The position numbers were made by a program, and so were the translations under genes. A model generated the notes under the pieces. It had not been told where the DNA came from. It did not search any database and worked only from the letters and a program-made list of their open reading frames with translations. Below, piece after piece: positions 55,318 to 63,676 of a DNA stretch of 64,000 nucleotides. Each line of letters starts with the position of its first letter. Positions within the stretch are counted from its first letter, which is position 1. This stretch comes from Archaeoglobus sp. JdFR-24 (GTDB taxonomy: Archaea; Halobacteriota; Archaeoglobi; Archaeoglobales; Archaeoglobaceae), in the NCBI GenBank assembly GCA_002011215.1, contig MTML01000040.1, forward strand, positions 20,455-84,454. Reading direction: 5' to 3'.

Positions 55318-55896
55318 ATGCCAAAAAGATTCATTTCAAGATTTTTCCTCAGTTTGGGAATAGTCTTCTTTATAGGCATAATGATCAGTAACGATTTCAG
55401 AAAAGAGCTGGCAAACTTGGTAGCACCAGTTCTGGACCCACTATCAGCTTCAATGCCGATTTATGTAGTCATCCTCATTCTTGCAGCCTTTACAGCAGTT
55501 TACACTTCAGTCATACAAAAATTCACAGTTGATATGAAAAAAATGAAGGAAATCCAGCAAAGAGTTATGAGCTTTCAGAAGGAATACATGGAAGCTGCGA
55601 AACAGGATAACAAATTCAAATTGAAACAGATGGAGGAGGAGAAAGCGGAAATTCAGAAACTGCAGAGCGAAATGATGAGTATGCAGTTCAAACCAATGTT
55701 TTACTCCATGGTTGTAACACTACCCATATTTATGTGGTTGTATTCGAAAACCAGAGAGGTTGTTTCGGTTATAGTTCCCTTTTCCGGTGAAATTCACATT
55801 GCCGATCCCATCCTCATCGTTCCTTGGTGGCTTTTCTGGTATCTTCTGTGCTCGATTGCAATAGGGCAGGTGGTCAGAAAGGCACTCAAATCATAA
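55318..55896 (+). CDS. EMC3/TMCO1-like membrane insertase (DUF106, archaeal YidC-like)
   Basis: Archaeal member of the Oxa1 superfamily (Ylp1), 192 aa. Three membrane segments surround a cytoplasmic coiled coil (about residues 75-125, KKMKEIQQRVMSFQKEYMEA ... KLKQMEEEKAEIQKLQ). FKPMFYSMVVTLPIFMWL and VPWWLFWYLLCSIAIGQV are the later segments. It lies in its usual place between secY and cmk, supporting a role in membrane-protein insertion next to SecY. ATG 55318 follows GGTGAAGTTCG. Confidence 0.93.
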   Translation: MPKRFISRFFLSLGIVFFIGIMISNDFRKELANLVAPVLDPLSASMPIYVVILILAAFTAVYTSVIQKFTVDMKKMKEIQQRVMSFQKEYMEAAKQDNKFKLKQMEEEKAEIQKLQSEMMSMQFKPMFYSMVVTLPIFMWLYSKTREVVSVIVPFSGEIHIADPILIVPWWLFWYLLCSIAIGQVVRKALKS

Positions 55897-55914
55897 AAAC
55901 GCTGAAGGGTCAGT

Positions 55915-56445
55915 ATGAAGGTAACGATCTCGGGCCCTCCGGGGAGTGGAACAACTACAGTTGCAAAAGTTTTGGCAGAAAAGCTGAATTTACCTCTGAT
56001 CTCTGCTGGCGAACTTTTCAGAAAACTCGCAAGAGAGAGAGGCCTAACTGTTGAAGAATTTGGAAGATATGCGGATTCCAATCCTGAAATTGATCTGCTG
56101 ATTGATAGAACACAGAAAGAAGAGGCGGATAAACTTTCCAGTTGTATTGTTGAAGGTAGACTTTCAGGCTGGATGGTTAACAACGCTACCCTCAAAGTGT
56201 TCATTTTTGCACCCGATGAGGTTAGATATTCGAGAATTGCAAAGAGGGAGAAGAAATCTTTTGAAATGGCAAAAGATGAAACAACACGCAGGGAAAATGT
56301 TGAAAAAGAGAGATATATGAAGTATTATAGCATCGATTTCGATCGCATAGATATTTATGACCTCATATTAAACTCTGCATCCTTTAAACCTGAGGAAATT
56401 GCTGAGCTTATAATAAAAGCACTAGAACTAAAGCCTGAAATATAA
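55915..56445 (+). CDS. cmk: Cytidylate kinase
   Basis: Phosphorylates CMP/dCMP with ATP. 176 aa; Walker A GPPGSGTTTVAK at the N-terminus, ISAGELFRKLARERGLTVEE, the EGRLSGWM block and RRENVEKERYMKYYSIDFDR. This short archaeal form is the expected neighbour of the DUF106 gene. It begins 18 bp after that gene. Confidence 0.95.
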   Translation: MKVTISGPPGSGTTTVAKVLAEKLNLPLISAGELFRKLARERGLTVEEFGRYADSNPEIDLLIDRTQKEEADKLSSCIVEGRLSGWMVNNATLKVFIFAPDEVRYSRIAKREKKSFEMAKDETTRRENVEKERYMKYYSIDFDRIDIYDLILNSASFKPEEIAELIIKALELKPEI

Positions 56446-56479
56446 GTTTAAACAATGCTTAAAGCATGATTTTGAGGTT

Positions 56480-57475
56480 ATGACAAGAATGAAAAGAAAT
56501 GGTAAATTTGAGGAAAGATTCCTGATAAAGGAGAAGGCCGAAACCAATGAGAATTATGGGTGTTATCCCTTTAAAAGACCTATTTATGAATATATCAGGA
56601 ACGGTTTTGTTTGCATTGACAAACCCATGGGTCCCACCAGCCATGAAGTGGTTGTATGGGTTAGAAAAATTCTTGATGTTAACAAAACCGGACATGCAGG
56701 AACTCTTGACCCTCGTGTAACTGGCGTACTTCCAGTTTTGATAGAGAATGCAACGAAGCTTGTTAAGTTCCTTCAAACATCAGGTAAGGAGTATGTTGCC
56801 CTAATGAGGCTGCATGGAGATGTAGATGAAAGCCAGATCAGAGAGGTTTTTGAGCTGTTTAAAGGCAAAATATACCAGCGTCCACCACTCAAGTCAGCGG
56901 TAAAAAAGAGAATCAGGATAAGAGAGATATATGACTCAGAAATTCTTGAAATTGATGGCAGGGATGTTCTTTTTCGTGTAAGAACGGAGGCTGGAACCTA
57001 CATCAGGAAGCTATGTACAGATATCGGTGAGATTATAGGGTGTGGCGCCCATATGCAGGAACTTAGAAGAACAAGAACTGGAATATTTGATGAATCTTCT
57101 ACCTTCACCCTTCAGGATCTTCTTGATGCCTATCAGATATTTAAGGAAACCGGGGAGGAGACGTATATAAGGGAAATAATTCGGCCGATGGAACTGACTG
57201 TGGCAAATCTGAAAAAGATTGTGATAAAGGATACTGCTGTGGATGCCATTTGTCATGGTGCAGATTTATCTGCAAAGGGTATTACATACATTGAAAATGG
57301 AATTAAAAATGGTGACATAATTGCAATCTTTACCCTCAAAAATGAGATAGTGGCACTTGGAAAGGCTCTCGTCTCATCAGAGGATATGCTTAAGGCGAAA
57401 AGTGGAGTGATGGTGGAACTTACAAGGGTCATTATGGAAAGGGAGACTTATCCCTCAATCTGGAAAAGTAAATAA
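56480..57475 (+). CDS. cbf5: tRNA/rRNA pseudouridine synthase Cbf5 (TruB type)
   Basis: Catalytic subunit of H/ACA RNPs, also acting on tRNA U55. 331 aa: catalytic Asp77 in GHAGTLDPRVTGVLPV, RPPLKSAVKKRIRIREIYDS, AGTYIRKLCTDIGEIIGCGA and RTRTGIFDESS; the C-terminal 80 residues are a PUA domain. The start is ATG 56480 or 56489; GAGGT is too close to the first and rather far from the second. The L34e and L14e genes often found between cmk and cbf5 are missing here. Confidence 0.96.
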   Translation: MTRMKRNGKFEERFLIKEKAETNENYGCYPFKRPIYEYIRNGFVCIDKPMGPTSHEVVVWVRKILDVNKTGHAGTLDPRVTGVLPVLIENATKLVKFLQTSGKEYVALMRLHGDVDESQIREVFELFKGKIYQRPPLKSAVKKRIRIREIYDSEILEIDGRDVLFRVRTEAGTYIRKLCTDIGEIIGCGAHMQELRRTRTGIFDESSTFTLQDLLDAYQIFKETGEETYIREIIRPMELTVANLKKIVIKDTAVDAICHGADLSAKGITYIENGIKNGDIIAIFTLKNEIVALGKALVSSEDMLKAKSGVMVELTRVIMERETYPSIWKSK

Positions 57476-57500
57476 TCTATTTATTGCTCTCGATGGTTAT

Positions 57501-57540
57501 CTGACCAAACACACCTGACCAAACACACCTGACCAAATAC
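57501..57540 (+). repeat. Tandem 14-bp repeat (CTGACCAAACACAC), 2.8 copies
   Basis: Two perfect copies (57501-57514, 57515-57528) and a partial third (CTGACCAAATAC) about 30 bp after the cbf5 stop. Non-coding; function unknown. Confidence 0.9.
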
Positions 57541-57723
57541 TATCGGCTGATAAATATTTTAGCAATTCAATTTGGCCTTAAAAATGAGTGTAATAATTCA
57601 CAGTTCAGTAAATTTTAATAAGTTATTTGTGTTAGGAGTGAAAACATAAATAATCTTCAGTTTGAAGGTCAATATCTGAAGATTATATTATCCATCGTAC
57701 AAAGGCTTGTAAGGTGTGGTGTA

Positions 57724-58074
57724 ATGGCAAAAATATTGTTAGTGGATGATGAAATTGCAATAAGAGAAATACTAAAGGTTTTTCTTGAGGAAAAACATGA
57801 TTTGATCGAGGCAAGAGATGGAGTTGAAGCAGTAGAACTCTATAAAACGGAAAAACCCGACCTTGTGATCATGGACATCAGAATGCCCAGGCTTGGTGGA
57901 ATCGATGCAATCAAAAAAATCAAGGAAATGAACTCTAAAACCAAGATTATTGTTTTGTCAGCATATGCATCAAAACAAAGTAACCAGATTCTTGCCAGTG
58001 GAGCAGATGAAGTCCTTGAAAAGCCATTGAGGAGGAACAGGATTCTGGAAGCTATAAATAAATATTTAGAGTAG
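57724..58074 (+). CDS. Stand-alone receiver-domain protein (CheY-like)
   Basis: Single phosphorylatable receiver domain of 116 aa: Asp8/Asp9 in LLVDDE, phospho-acceptor Asp51 in VIMDIRMP, Ser79 in LSAYAS and Lys100 in LEKPL. No output domain and no histidine kinase, CheA or motility genes nearby, so its partner is elsewhere. ATG 57724 after AAGGTGTGGTGTA. The preceding 250 bp contain the 14-bp repeats. Confidence 0.93.
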   Translation: MAKILLVDDEIAIREILKVFLEEKHDLIEARDGVEAVELYKTEKPDLVIMDIRMPRLGGIDAIKKIKEMNSKTKIIVLSAYASKQSNQILASGADEVLEKPLRRNRILEAINKYLE

Positions 58075-58209
58075 TTAATGCGATTTTTGGTCTTTTAAAA
58101 TCAACTGTCATTTTCTCAGAGATTGGGAATCAGATCGAACTATCCTGATTAATTTAACAAAATCGTAACTGTTATTTTTGAGTTTGGATTAATAGAGCAT
58201 GGTGATTTT

Positions 58210-58989
58210 ATGGAGGAAGCAATACTTTTTGAGAAGGAAAATGGAATACTCTGGGCAAGGTTCAATCGTCCAGATGCGCTGAATGCCATAAATGAAAAAG
58301 TGGTCGAAGGACTTGAAGAGCTGGTAAGAAAGGTAAAGGAGAAAAGAGATATCCGTGTTGTGGTTCTCACTGGAAGTGGAAAGGCATTCTGCGCGGGAGC
58401 GGACATCAAAATGTTTCTGAGATCTGATACATTTACAGCAAGAAACATTATTGAAAGACTGGGCAAGGTTCTTGAGGAAATTGAAGATCTGGAGGTTCCA
58501 GTTATTGCAGCAGTCAATGGTTTTGCTCTTGGAGGCGGTTGTGAAATAGCGATGGCATGCGACATAATTGTGGCAAGTGATAAGGCAGTTTTCGGTCAAC
58601 CTGAGATCAATATTGGGATAATCCCGGGTGCAGGGGGCACTCAGAGGCTTGCAAGATTGATTGGATGGAAAAAGGCTATGGAACTTTGCTTAACAGGTGA
58701 AAGGCTTGCTGCAACTGAGGCGGAAAAACTCGGTCTCGTAAACAGGGTTGTCCCTCACGAGAATTTAGAAAATGAGGTTAAAAATCTTGCACAGGTAATC
58801 GCTGAAAAATCACCAATTGCCGTTACTCTTGTTAAGCAGGCTGTAAACAGGGGATTCAAGATGGACCTTGCTGAGGGAATTATGTATGAGCGGGATTTAT
58901 TTGCACTTTCCTTCTCTTCTGAAGATGCTAAGGAAGGAATGACTGCCTTTGTTGAAAAAAGGATTCCTGAATTCAGAAAGAAGAGATAA
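58210..58989 (+). CDS. Enoyl-CoA hydratase/isomerase family protein
   Basis: Crotonase-fold enzyme of 259 aa; probably hydrates trans-2-enoyl-CoA in fatty-acid or branched-chain acid oxidation. Oxyanion-hole parts AFCAGADIKMFL and FALGGGCEIAMACD, with the catalytic Glu region in GQPEINIGIIPGAGGTQRL. Both acidic positions used by hydratases appear kept (the Glu of GGCE and the Glu of QPE). ATG 58210 after GGTGATTTT. Confidence 0.93.
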   Translation: MEEAILFEKENGILWARFNRPDALNAINEKVVEGLEELVRKVKEKRDIRVVVLTGSGKAFCAGADIKMFLRSDTFTARNIIERLGKVLEEIEDLEVPVIAAVNGFALGGGCEIAMACDIIVASDKAVFGQPEINIGIIPGAGGTQRLARLIGWKKAMELCLTGERLAATEAEKLGLVNRVVPHENLENEVKNLAQVIAEKSPIAVTLVKQAVNRGFKMDLAEGIMYERDLFALSFSSEDAKEGMTAFVEKRIPEFRKKR

Positions 58990-59020
58990 CTACTTTTTTA
59001 TCCAAATAATTAAATTTTTT

Positions 59021-59650
59021 TCACGAATGTGATTCGTGTATTTCTCTCAAAATAGCTTCTTTTAGTTTTGGAGGGAAAGTAAATTTCTCTCCGTTAAAAT
59101 TAACAGGATAAATCTCCTCATCTAATCCTTTAATGCGGTTTTCAAGAATTATATTTCTCTCCCATCCCCTTTCGGTGATTTTCTTCTTATATCGGAGGAA
59201 AATTGAAAAAAGTCTGGAGATCATTATCTCATCTCTTTCTGTTTGTGCACCATGGGTCATAGTTCCGAATATTGTCCCATTCTGCAGTTTGATTTTGTTC
59301 ATGGTGTTTAACAGGAACAAAAAGGTCTTGTCAAGCCCATGGATCAGCACAAGTTCGGGAATGATGCTGATTAAAAGAATAAATTTTTTTGCTCTTTCTG
59401 TTTTTTTAGACACACCAATACTTATCTCGTTTAAATTGAGAACATTTACATATGGATATTCTTTACAGTGCTGTATACAAATAGGATCTACCTTATCTTC
59501 TACACCGAACGAATCTATAACAGATTTTACCAGATCGGGGGGTTCAGAAGCGACCCAGACAACTTTATCTGCTACTGCTGTGGCAAGATCGAGTACCATG
59601 AAGGGAGTTTCAGTACCAAGATCTGAGATTAAAAGGAAAGATTTATTCAT
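59021..59650 (-). CDS. Uncharacterised protein, RecA/KaiC-like core without Walker A (tentative)
   Basis: I do not recognise a named family. 209 aa, soluble; alternates beta strands and helices: SFLLISDLGTETPFMVLDLA, KVVWVASEPPDLVKSVID, YPYVNVLNLNEISIGV, KFILLISIIPELVLIHGLDK, FLLNTMNKIKLQNGTIFGTM. The strand order resembles degenerate KaiC/RadA-like or MEDS-type domains that lack the P-loop. No catalytic residues stand out. ATG 59650; the gene lies between a convergent crotonase gene and a ribbon-helix-helix-like gene. Confidence 0.6.
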   Translation of the reverse strand: MNKSFLLISDLGTETPFMVLDLATAVADKVVWVASEPPDLVKSVIDSFGVEDKVDPICIQHCKEYPYVNVLNLNEISIGVSKKTERAKKFILLISIIPELVLIHGLDKTFLFLLNTMNKIKLQNGTIFGTMTHGAQTERDEIMISRLFSIFLRYKKKITERGWERNIILENRIKGLDEEIYPVNFNGEKFTFPPKLKEAILREIHESHS

Positions 59651-59695
59651 AGATTGTCTTCAACTTAAGTATATTTAAAACTTCTTTCACTCAGT

Positions 59696-59938
59696 CTAAA
59701 TTTGTTCTGTGGATTTGGCAATTGCAATCAGATTTACAAGATACACTGGATACCTTCCACCACCTCTTTTTCGGGACTTTTTGATTTCACCAGCGTAGCG
59801 TTCTGCGTGTTCACAGTTTATATAGTGTAGTATTGCCTCAGATAATGCGTCTTTGACTGTTTTTTTCCCAGTCCTTTCCTTCAATTCTCGTATTGTCTCA
59901 TCCCTAAGCTGAGTCTGCACTATAATGTATCTTTCCAT
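59696..59938 (-). CDS. Ribbon-helix-helix-like small protein (DUF5371 type)
   Basis: 80 aa beginning MERYIIVQTQLRDETIRELK, then TGKKTVKDALSEAILHYI: a short strand followed by two helices, as in CopG/MetJ-like DNA-binding proteins, with a C-terminal basic and hydrophobic tail. The start at 59938 follows AAAGGTGAGAAAA; GTG 59947 is a possible alternative. Upstream DNA contains a run of ATGAT elements, which would suit self-regulation. Function inferred from fold pattern only. Confidence 0.72.
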   Translation of the reverse strand: MERYIIVQTQLRDETIRELKERTGKKTVKDALSEAILHYINCEHAERYAGEIKKSRKRGGGRYPVYLVNLIAIAKSTEQI

Positions 59939-60307
59939 TTTTCTCACCTTTTACATCATCATTATAGTCACCATATCATTATCATGATCATTAATAAATT
60001 TTTCGGTTAGATGACATATAAATGAAAAATTTTCAAGAAAGTGGAAGTCTGCTAATATATCAAATGTCAGAACCTGATTGTACAAGCAGTGTTACAAATA
60101 GATCATAAGAAATATCCTATAATTAAAGAAAATCAAAGGAATTTCGGAGAAAATAAAGGAATATTCTCGAAACGCTGGGAAGGGTTTTGGTGAGTATGAA
60201 TTGGGCAATTGAGTTCGACTTGAGTCATATATAGTTACTTTTGTTTGCATGGACCAACTCGATAAGCAAGTTGAAAAGATTTTAAATGAGATTGGAGAAC
60301 TGAGAAT
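59939..60307. other. Divergent intergenic region with ATGAT-rich segment
   Basis: About 370 bp. On the minus strand, 59955-59995 reads as several ATGAT/TGATCAT elements between a TTTATTAA-like box and the ribosome site of the ribbon-helix-helix gene. On the plus strand, TATATA at 60228-60233 is a probable promoter of the flavoprotein pair. A 20-codon frame (60249-60311) ends across the isf ATG. Confidence 0.55.
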
Positions 60308-60892
60308 ATGATTGTAGGAATTTCAGGAAGTCCCAGAAAAAAGGCTACTGAATATGTTTTGAATGAAGCTTTGGATTTTTTGAGTGAAAAGGGGTATGAA
60401 ACGGAGTTGTTTACTGTGAAAGGCAAAAAAATCAATTTTTGCATACACTGTGATTACTGCCTCAAGCATGGTATGTGTAGATTTAAAGATGATATGGTGA
60501 TCCTTTATGATCTGCTGAAAGATGCTAAAGGGATTATCATGGCTACCCCCTGTTATAATGGTGGTTGCAGTGCCCAGTTAAAAGCTATTATGGATAGAAC
60601 CAGGGCTGTTGTAGCCCAAAATATAGACTTCCTTAGAGGAAAAATTGGGATGGCAATCGCCGTCGGTGGGGACAGAAATGGAGGACAAGAGCTTGCGATT
60701 CAACAAATAATCACGTTCTACATAATAAATGGCATAATCCCGATTGGAGGAGGATCTTTTGGAGCAAATCTTGGTTCGACTTTCTGGTCAAAGGATACAC
60801 TGGAAGGTGTGAAAGAGGATGAAGAAGGCTTCAGGACTTTGAGAAAGACATTGAAAAAGTTTATTAACGCTCTTGGGATGTATAGTCCGTAG
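60308..60892 (+). CDS. isf: Iron-sulfur flavoprotein (Isf)
   Basis: FMN- and 4Fe-4S-containing electron carrier, 194 aa. Flavodoxin-like core: GISGSPRKKATEYVL (FMN phosphate), ATPCYNGGCSAQLKAIMDR, and GGDRNGGQELAIQQI. The compact cluster motif is Cys45-x2-Cys48-x2-Cys51-x5-Cys57 (CIHCDYCLKHGMC), the hallmark of Isf. It lies directly before the archaeoflavoprotein gene, its known partner in Archaeoglobus; oxidative-stress or ferredoxin-linked electron transfer is the usual interpretation. Confidence 0.92.
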   Translation: MIVGISGSPRKKATEYVLNEALDFLSEKGYETELFTVKGKKINFCIHCDYCLKHGMCRFKDDMVILYDLLKDAKGIIMATPCYNGGCSAQLKAIMDRTRAVVAQNIDFLRGKIGMAIAVGGDRNGGQELAIQQIITFYIINGIIPIGGGSFGANLGSTFWSKDTLEGVKEDEEGFRTLRKTLKKFINALGMYSP

Positions 60893-60900
60893 GGTTGAAC

Positions 60901-61509
60901 ATGGGGGCAAAAAAAGATAAAATGCTCATTGCATGGGGGATTACTGGAGCAGGTGACAGAATTGAGGAGACATTTTCAGCTCTCGAAAGCATCAACCAGA
61001 AATTCGAGGAAGTTGAGATCAGAGTCTATCTTTCAAAAGCTGGAGAACAGGTTATGAGATTTTACAGAATGCTGGATACACTTAGATCTACTTTCGATAG
61101 AGTTTATGTTGAGAAAAACTCCAACTCACCCTTTCTTGCTGGGCAAATTCAAACTGGAAAGTTTGAGTTTTTGCTGATAGCACCAGCCACAGCAAATACC
61201 GTTGCTAAAATCTCTCTTGGAATTGCCGACACACTTCTGACCAACTCAGCCTTAATGGCTCTCAAAGCCTACATTCCGGTTTATATCATGCCTACTGATT
61301 ACAGAGCTGGAGATGTTCTTACCAAACTCCCTAACGGGAAAATACTTCGGCTTAGAGTTAGAGAAGAGGATGTGGAGCATGTTGAAAGATTGAGAAAAAT
61401 GGATGGGATAAGCATACTGGAAACGCCAGAGGAAATCGCTGAAGTGTTTGATAAGCACATAAAAAAATTTAGAAAATCGGTGGCTGAAGGGGTTCACAAT
61501 CAAGTTTAA
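60901..61509 (+). CDS. afpA: Archaeoflavoprotein AfpA (AF1518/MJ0208 family)
   Basis: FMN-binding protein of the flavin-prenyltransferase-like/dihydromethanopterin-reductase-like group, 202 aa: MLIAWGITGAGDRIEETFSA, FEFLLIAPATANTVAKISLG, IADTLLTNSALMALKAYIPV and IMPTDYRAGD. It accepts electrons via Isf in the characterised Archaeoglobus pair. ATG 60901, 8 bp after the isf stop; TTG 60895 is an alternative. Confidence 0.9.
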   Translation: MGAKKDKMLIAWGITGAGDRIEETFSALESINQKFEEVEIRVYLSKAGEQVMRFYRMLDTLRSTFDRVYVEKNSNSPFLAGQIQTGKFEFLLIAPATANTVAKISLGIADTLLTNSALMALKAYIPVYIMPTDYRAGDVLTKLPNGKILRLRVREEDVEHVERLRKMDGISILETPEEIAEVFDKHIKKFRKSVAEGVHNQV

Positions 61510-61519
61510 GTTGACATAA

Positions 61520-63250
61520 TCAATCAAACAGGGCTTTGCTGAATAATTTTTTGTAGTATTTCAAGGCATCATCAAAGTATTTCTGACTCAGCCTGCCTCT
61601 GAAACTTTCAACCTCCATAACTCTTTTCGGAATTCTGAGGCTCTCGATATCAAAACCAAGCTTCTTTTTAAGCTTCAGCTTCTCGAGGTAAATCATCTCT
61701 CCCTTTTTCCTCAATTCTTCTTCATCTATTTCAATTCCCAGAGGTTTAAACGCCTCTACAACTATTTCTGGAGTATATACGCCTCTTGCAAAGAAGCAAA
61801 CGACAAGACTTGAAAGAATCTGTCTCCACTGCTCCTCCTTCACGAGTCTCTCAATAAGCTCTTCCGGTGAAAGTTCAGCCTTTTGATCCAGTGAATATCC
61901 CGCATTATCTAAATGGCTGTGTCTCAGGCCAATTAAATATCCTATATGGCTTCCATGTCCTGTGTGGTAGCCTGCCATTTCGTTGCCTCCGAAGCTCAGT
62001 GCAAAATCCCCTCCCCCATACACTTCTGATGCTTTCTCAACCCCTTTAGCAAGCGTTCTGTAAAATTCATTGGGCTGGAGGTAGATAAAATCAATAGCTT
62101 TAAGATATGCATCGACATCTCCAAATCTTAGACTTACAATGCACTCTCCATCAGAAATTAATCCCTTTTCCAGAGCCTCTGTGGCCCATGCGAGACAGAC
62201 ACCCGTGCTTATTGCATCCAGAGTATAGCTTTCAACCCTGTGTATCAGCTTTAACACGCCATCTCTTGAATTTATTCCAAGCATCGAACCCAGAGCGTAA
62301 ATTAATTCATAATCGTAGGAGATCATAATCGTTTTAAAGAAGTATTTCTCATTCCCATAGGGTTGTCTTAAAGCTGCGATGTGAATGCAGGCAGTTGGGC
62401 AATGATTGCATGCAATTCTGCGCCCCAAGTTGTGGGCAGCAAATTCCTCCCCGCTTATTTCTTCTGCATCTTCAAAATGAGCGGACTTGAGATTTTTAGT
62501 TGGCAATCCCTTTAGCTCATTTAAAGGATTTACGTTAACGGCGGTTCCAAGTAAGTGATATTTCTGCATCGCATCGGAATTAACAGCTATTTGAAATATT
62601 TTGTCATAGATTTCTCGATATCCTTTTACATTTCGTGGCCTTTTGCTCCCTCGCCCAACCACAACAAGGGCTTTTAACTTTTTACTTCCAAAAACTGCTC
62701 CTAAGCCAAGTCTTCCAAAGTGTCTGTATGTTTCGGTAGTAACACAAGCATATCTTACCAGATTCTCTCCAGCTCCACCTATTCGCATTACAGTTCTTAT
62801 ACCTCTTCCCTTCTCTTTTTCTGCGATAATCCTTCCCACTATCAATGAATCTTCTATCCCCCATAAAACTCTTGCATCTTTGAAGTAAACCTTATCGTTG
62901 TGAATTACGATGTATATGGGCTTGTTGCTTGCTCCTTTGATGACTATCGCATCATATCCTGCGTTTGCTATACTTGTAGCAGTTCTCCCTCCGGCATGGC
63001 TTTCGCCAAGGTTTCCAGTTAATGGGCTTTTGAATAGAGCAACAGTTTTGGATGCGAATGGGTAGGCAGGAGTAAAAGGTCCGACAGCAAATACTATTAC
63101 ATTACCCTCGCTCAAAGGATCGGCTTTGGGATCGATTTCCTCTTTCATTAATTGCGTTGCAATACCAACGCCTCCGATCCAATCATTTAAATCTTCTCTT
63201 TCATCAATCTCGTAAGTGTATTCGGACAAGTCAAGAGTCAGAATCCTCAT
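61520..63250 (-). CDS. Tungsten-dependent aldehyde:ferredoxin oxidoreductase
   Basis: 576 aa of the AOR family: oxidises an aldehyde (or an unusual substrate, as with WOR4/WOR5) to the acid using a tungstopterin and one 4Fe-4S cluster. Domain 1 has WIGGVGIATQLM, SPLTGNLGESHAGG and GRLGLGAVFGSKKLKALVVV; cluster ligands CNHCPTAC plus the later Cys in STGVCLAWATEAL. The start at 63250 (MRILTLDL) has GGGTGAGAGC before it. Together with the polyferredoxin 12 bp upstream it resembles the two-subunit WOR5-type enzyme. Confidence 0.93.
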   Translation of the reverse strand: MRILTLDLSEYTYEIDEREDLNDWIGGVGIATQLMKEEIDPKADPLSEGNVIVFAVGPFTPAYPFASKTVALFKSPLTGNLGESHAGGRTATSIANAGYDAIVIKGASNKPIYIVIHNDKVYFKDARVLWGIEDSLIVGRIIAEKEKGRGIRTVMRIGGAGENLVRYACVTTETYRHFGRLGLGAVFGSKKLKALVVVGRGSKRPRNVKGYREIYDKIFQIAVNSDAMQKYHLLGTAVNVNPLNELKGLPTKNLKSAHFEDAEEISGEEFAAHNLGRRIACNHCPTACIHIAALRQPYGNEKYFFKTIMISYDYELIYALGSMLGINSRDGVLKLIHRVESYTLDAISTGVCLAWATEALEKGLISDGECIVSLRFGDVDAYLKAIDFIYLQPNEFYRTLAKGVEKASEVYGGGDFALSFGGNEMAGYHTGHGSHIGYLIGLRHSHLDNAGYSLDQKAELSPEELIERLVKEEQWRQILSSLVVCFFARGVYTPEIVVEAFKPLGIEIDEEELRKKGEMIYLEKLKLKKKLGFDIESLRIPKRVMEVESFRGRLSQKYFDDALKYYKKLFSKALFD

Positions 63251-63262
63251 GCTCTCACCCAC

Positions 63263-63676
63263 TCACCCTGATGCCTCAACATAGTCTAAAACTCCGTGGG
63301 GGCAGTAATCCACACAGTATCCGCAATGAATGCATAATGCTATCTTCCCATCTCTTCTTTCAAAAATTGCACTTATCGTACATGCTTCGATACAGTTTTT
63401 ACAGCCTATACATAGCCTCTCTTTATAGATAACCCCACCGTTTTTTCTCGGTATCAGAGCGTCTGTTGGGCAAACCTGACTGCATGGTGGTTCCTGACAG
63501 GCTTTGCAAACTATGATTGTTGCACCCCTCTCAAACCCACTCAAGCTTACAGCAGAGATTCCAGAATGATCATATCCGATGAAAGGTTTTCTGGGGTTTT
63601 TTCTTGCACAGGCATACATACACAAAGCGCATCCTACGCACTTTTCTATGTCTTTAATCAAGAGCAATTTAGACAT
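63263..63676 (-). CDS. Four-cluster ferredoxin subunit of the AOR (WOR5-S-like)
   Basis: 137 aa with four 4Fe-4S motifs: CVGCALCMYACARKN, CKACQEPPCSQVCPTDA, CIGCKNCIEACTISA and CIHCGYCVDYCPHGV. This is the arrangement of the polyferredoxin subunits paired with AOR-type enzymes. It lies 12 bp before the oxidoreductase gene on the same strand, so it should carry electrons from the tungsten site. Confidence 0.93.
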   Translation of the reverse strand: MSKLLLIKDIEKCVGCALCMYACARKNPRKPFIGYDHSGISAVSLSGFERGATIIVCKACQEPPCSQVCPTDALIPRKNGGVIYKERLCIGCKNCIEACTISAIFERRDGKIALCIHCGYCVDYCPHGVLDYVEASG

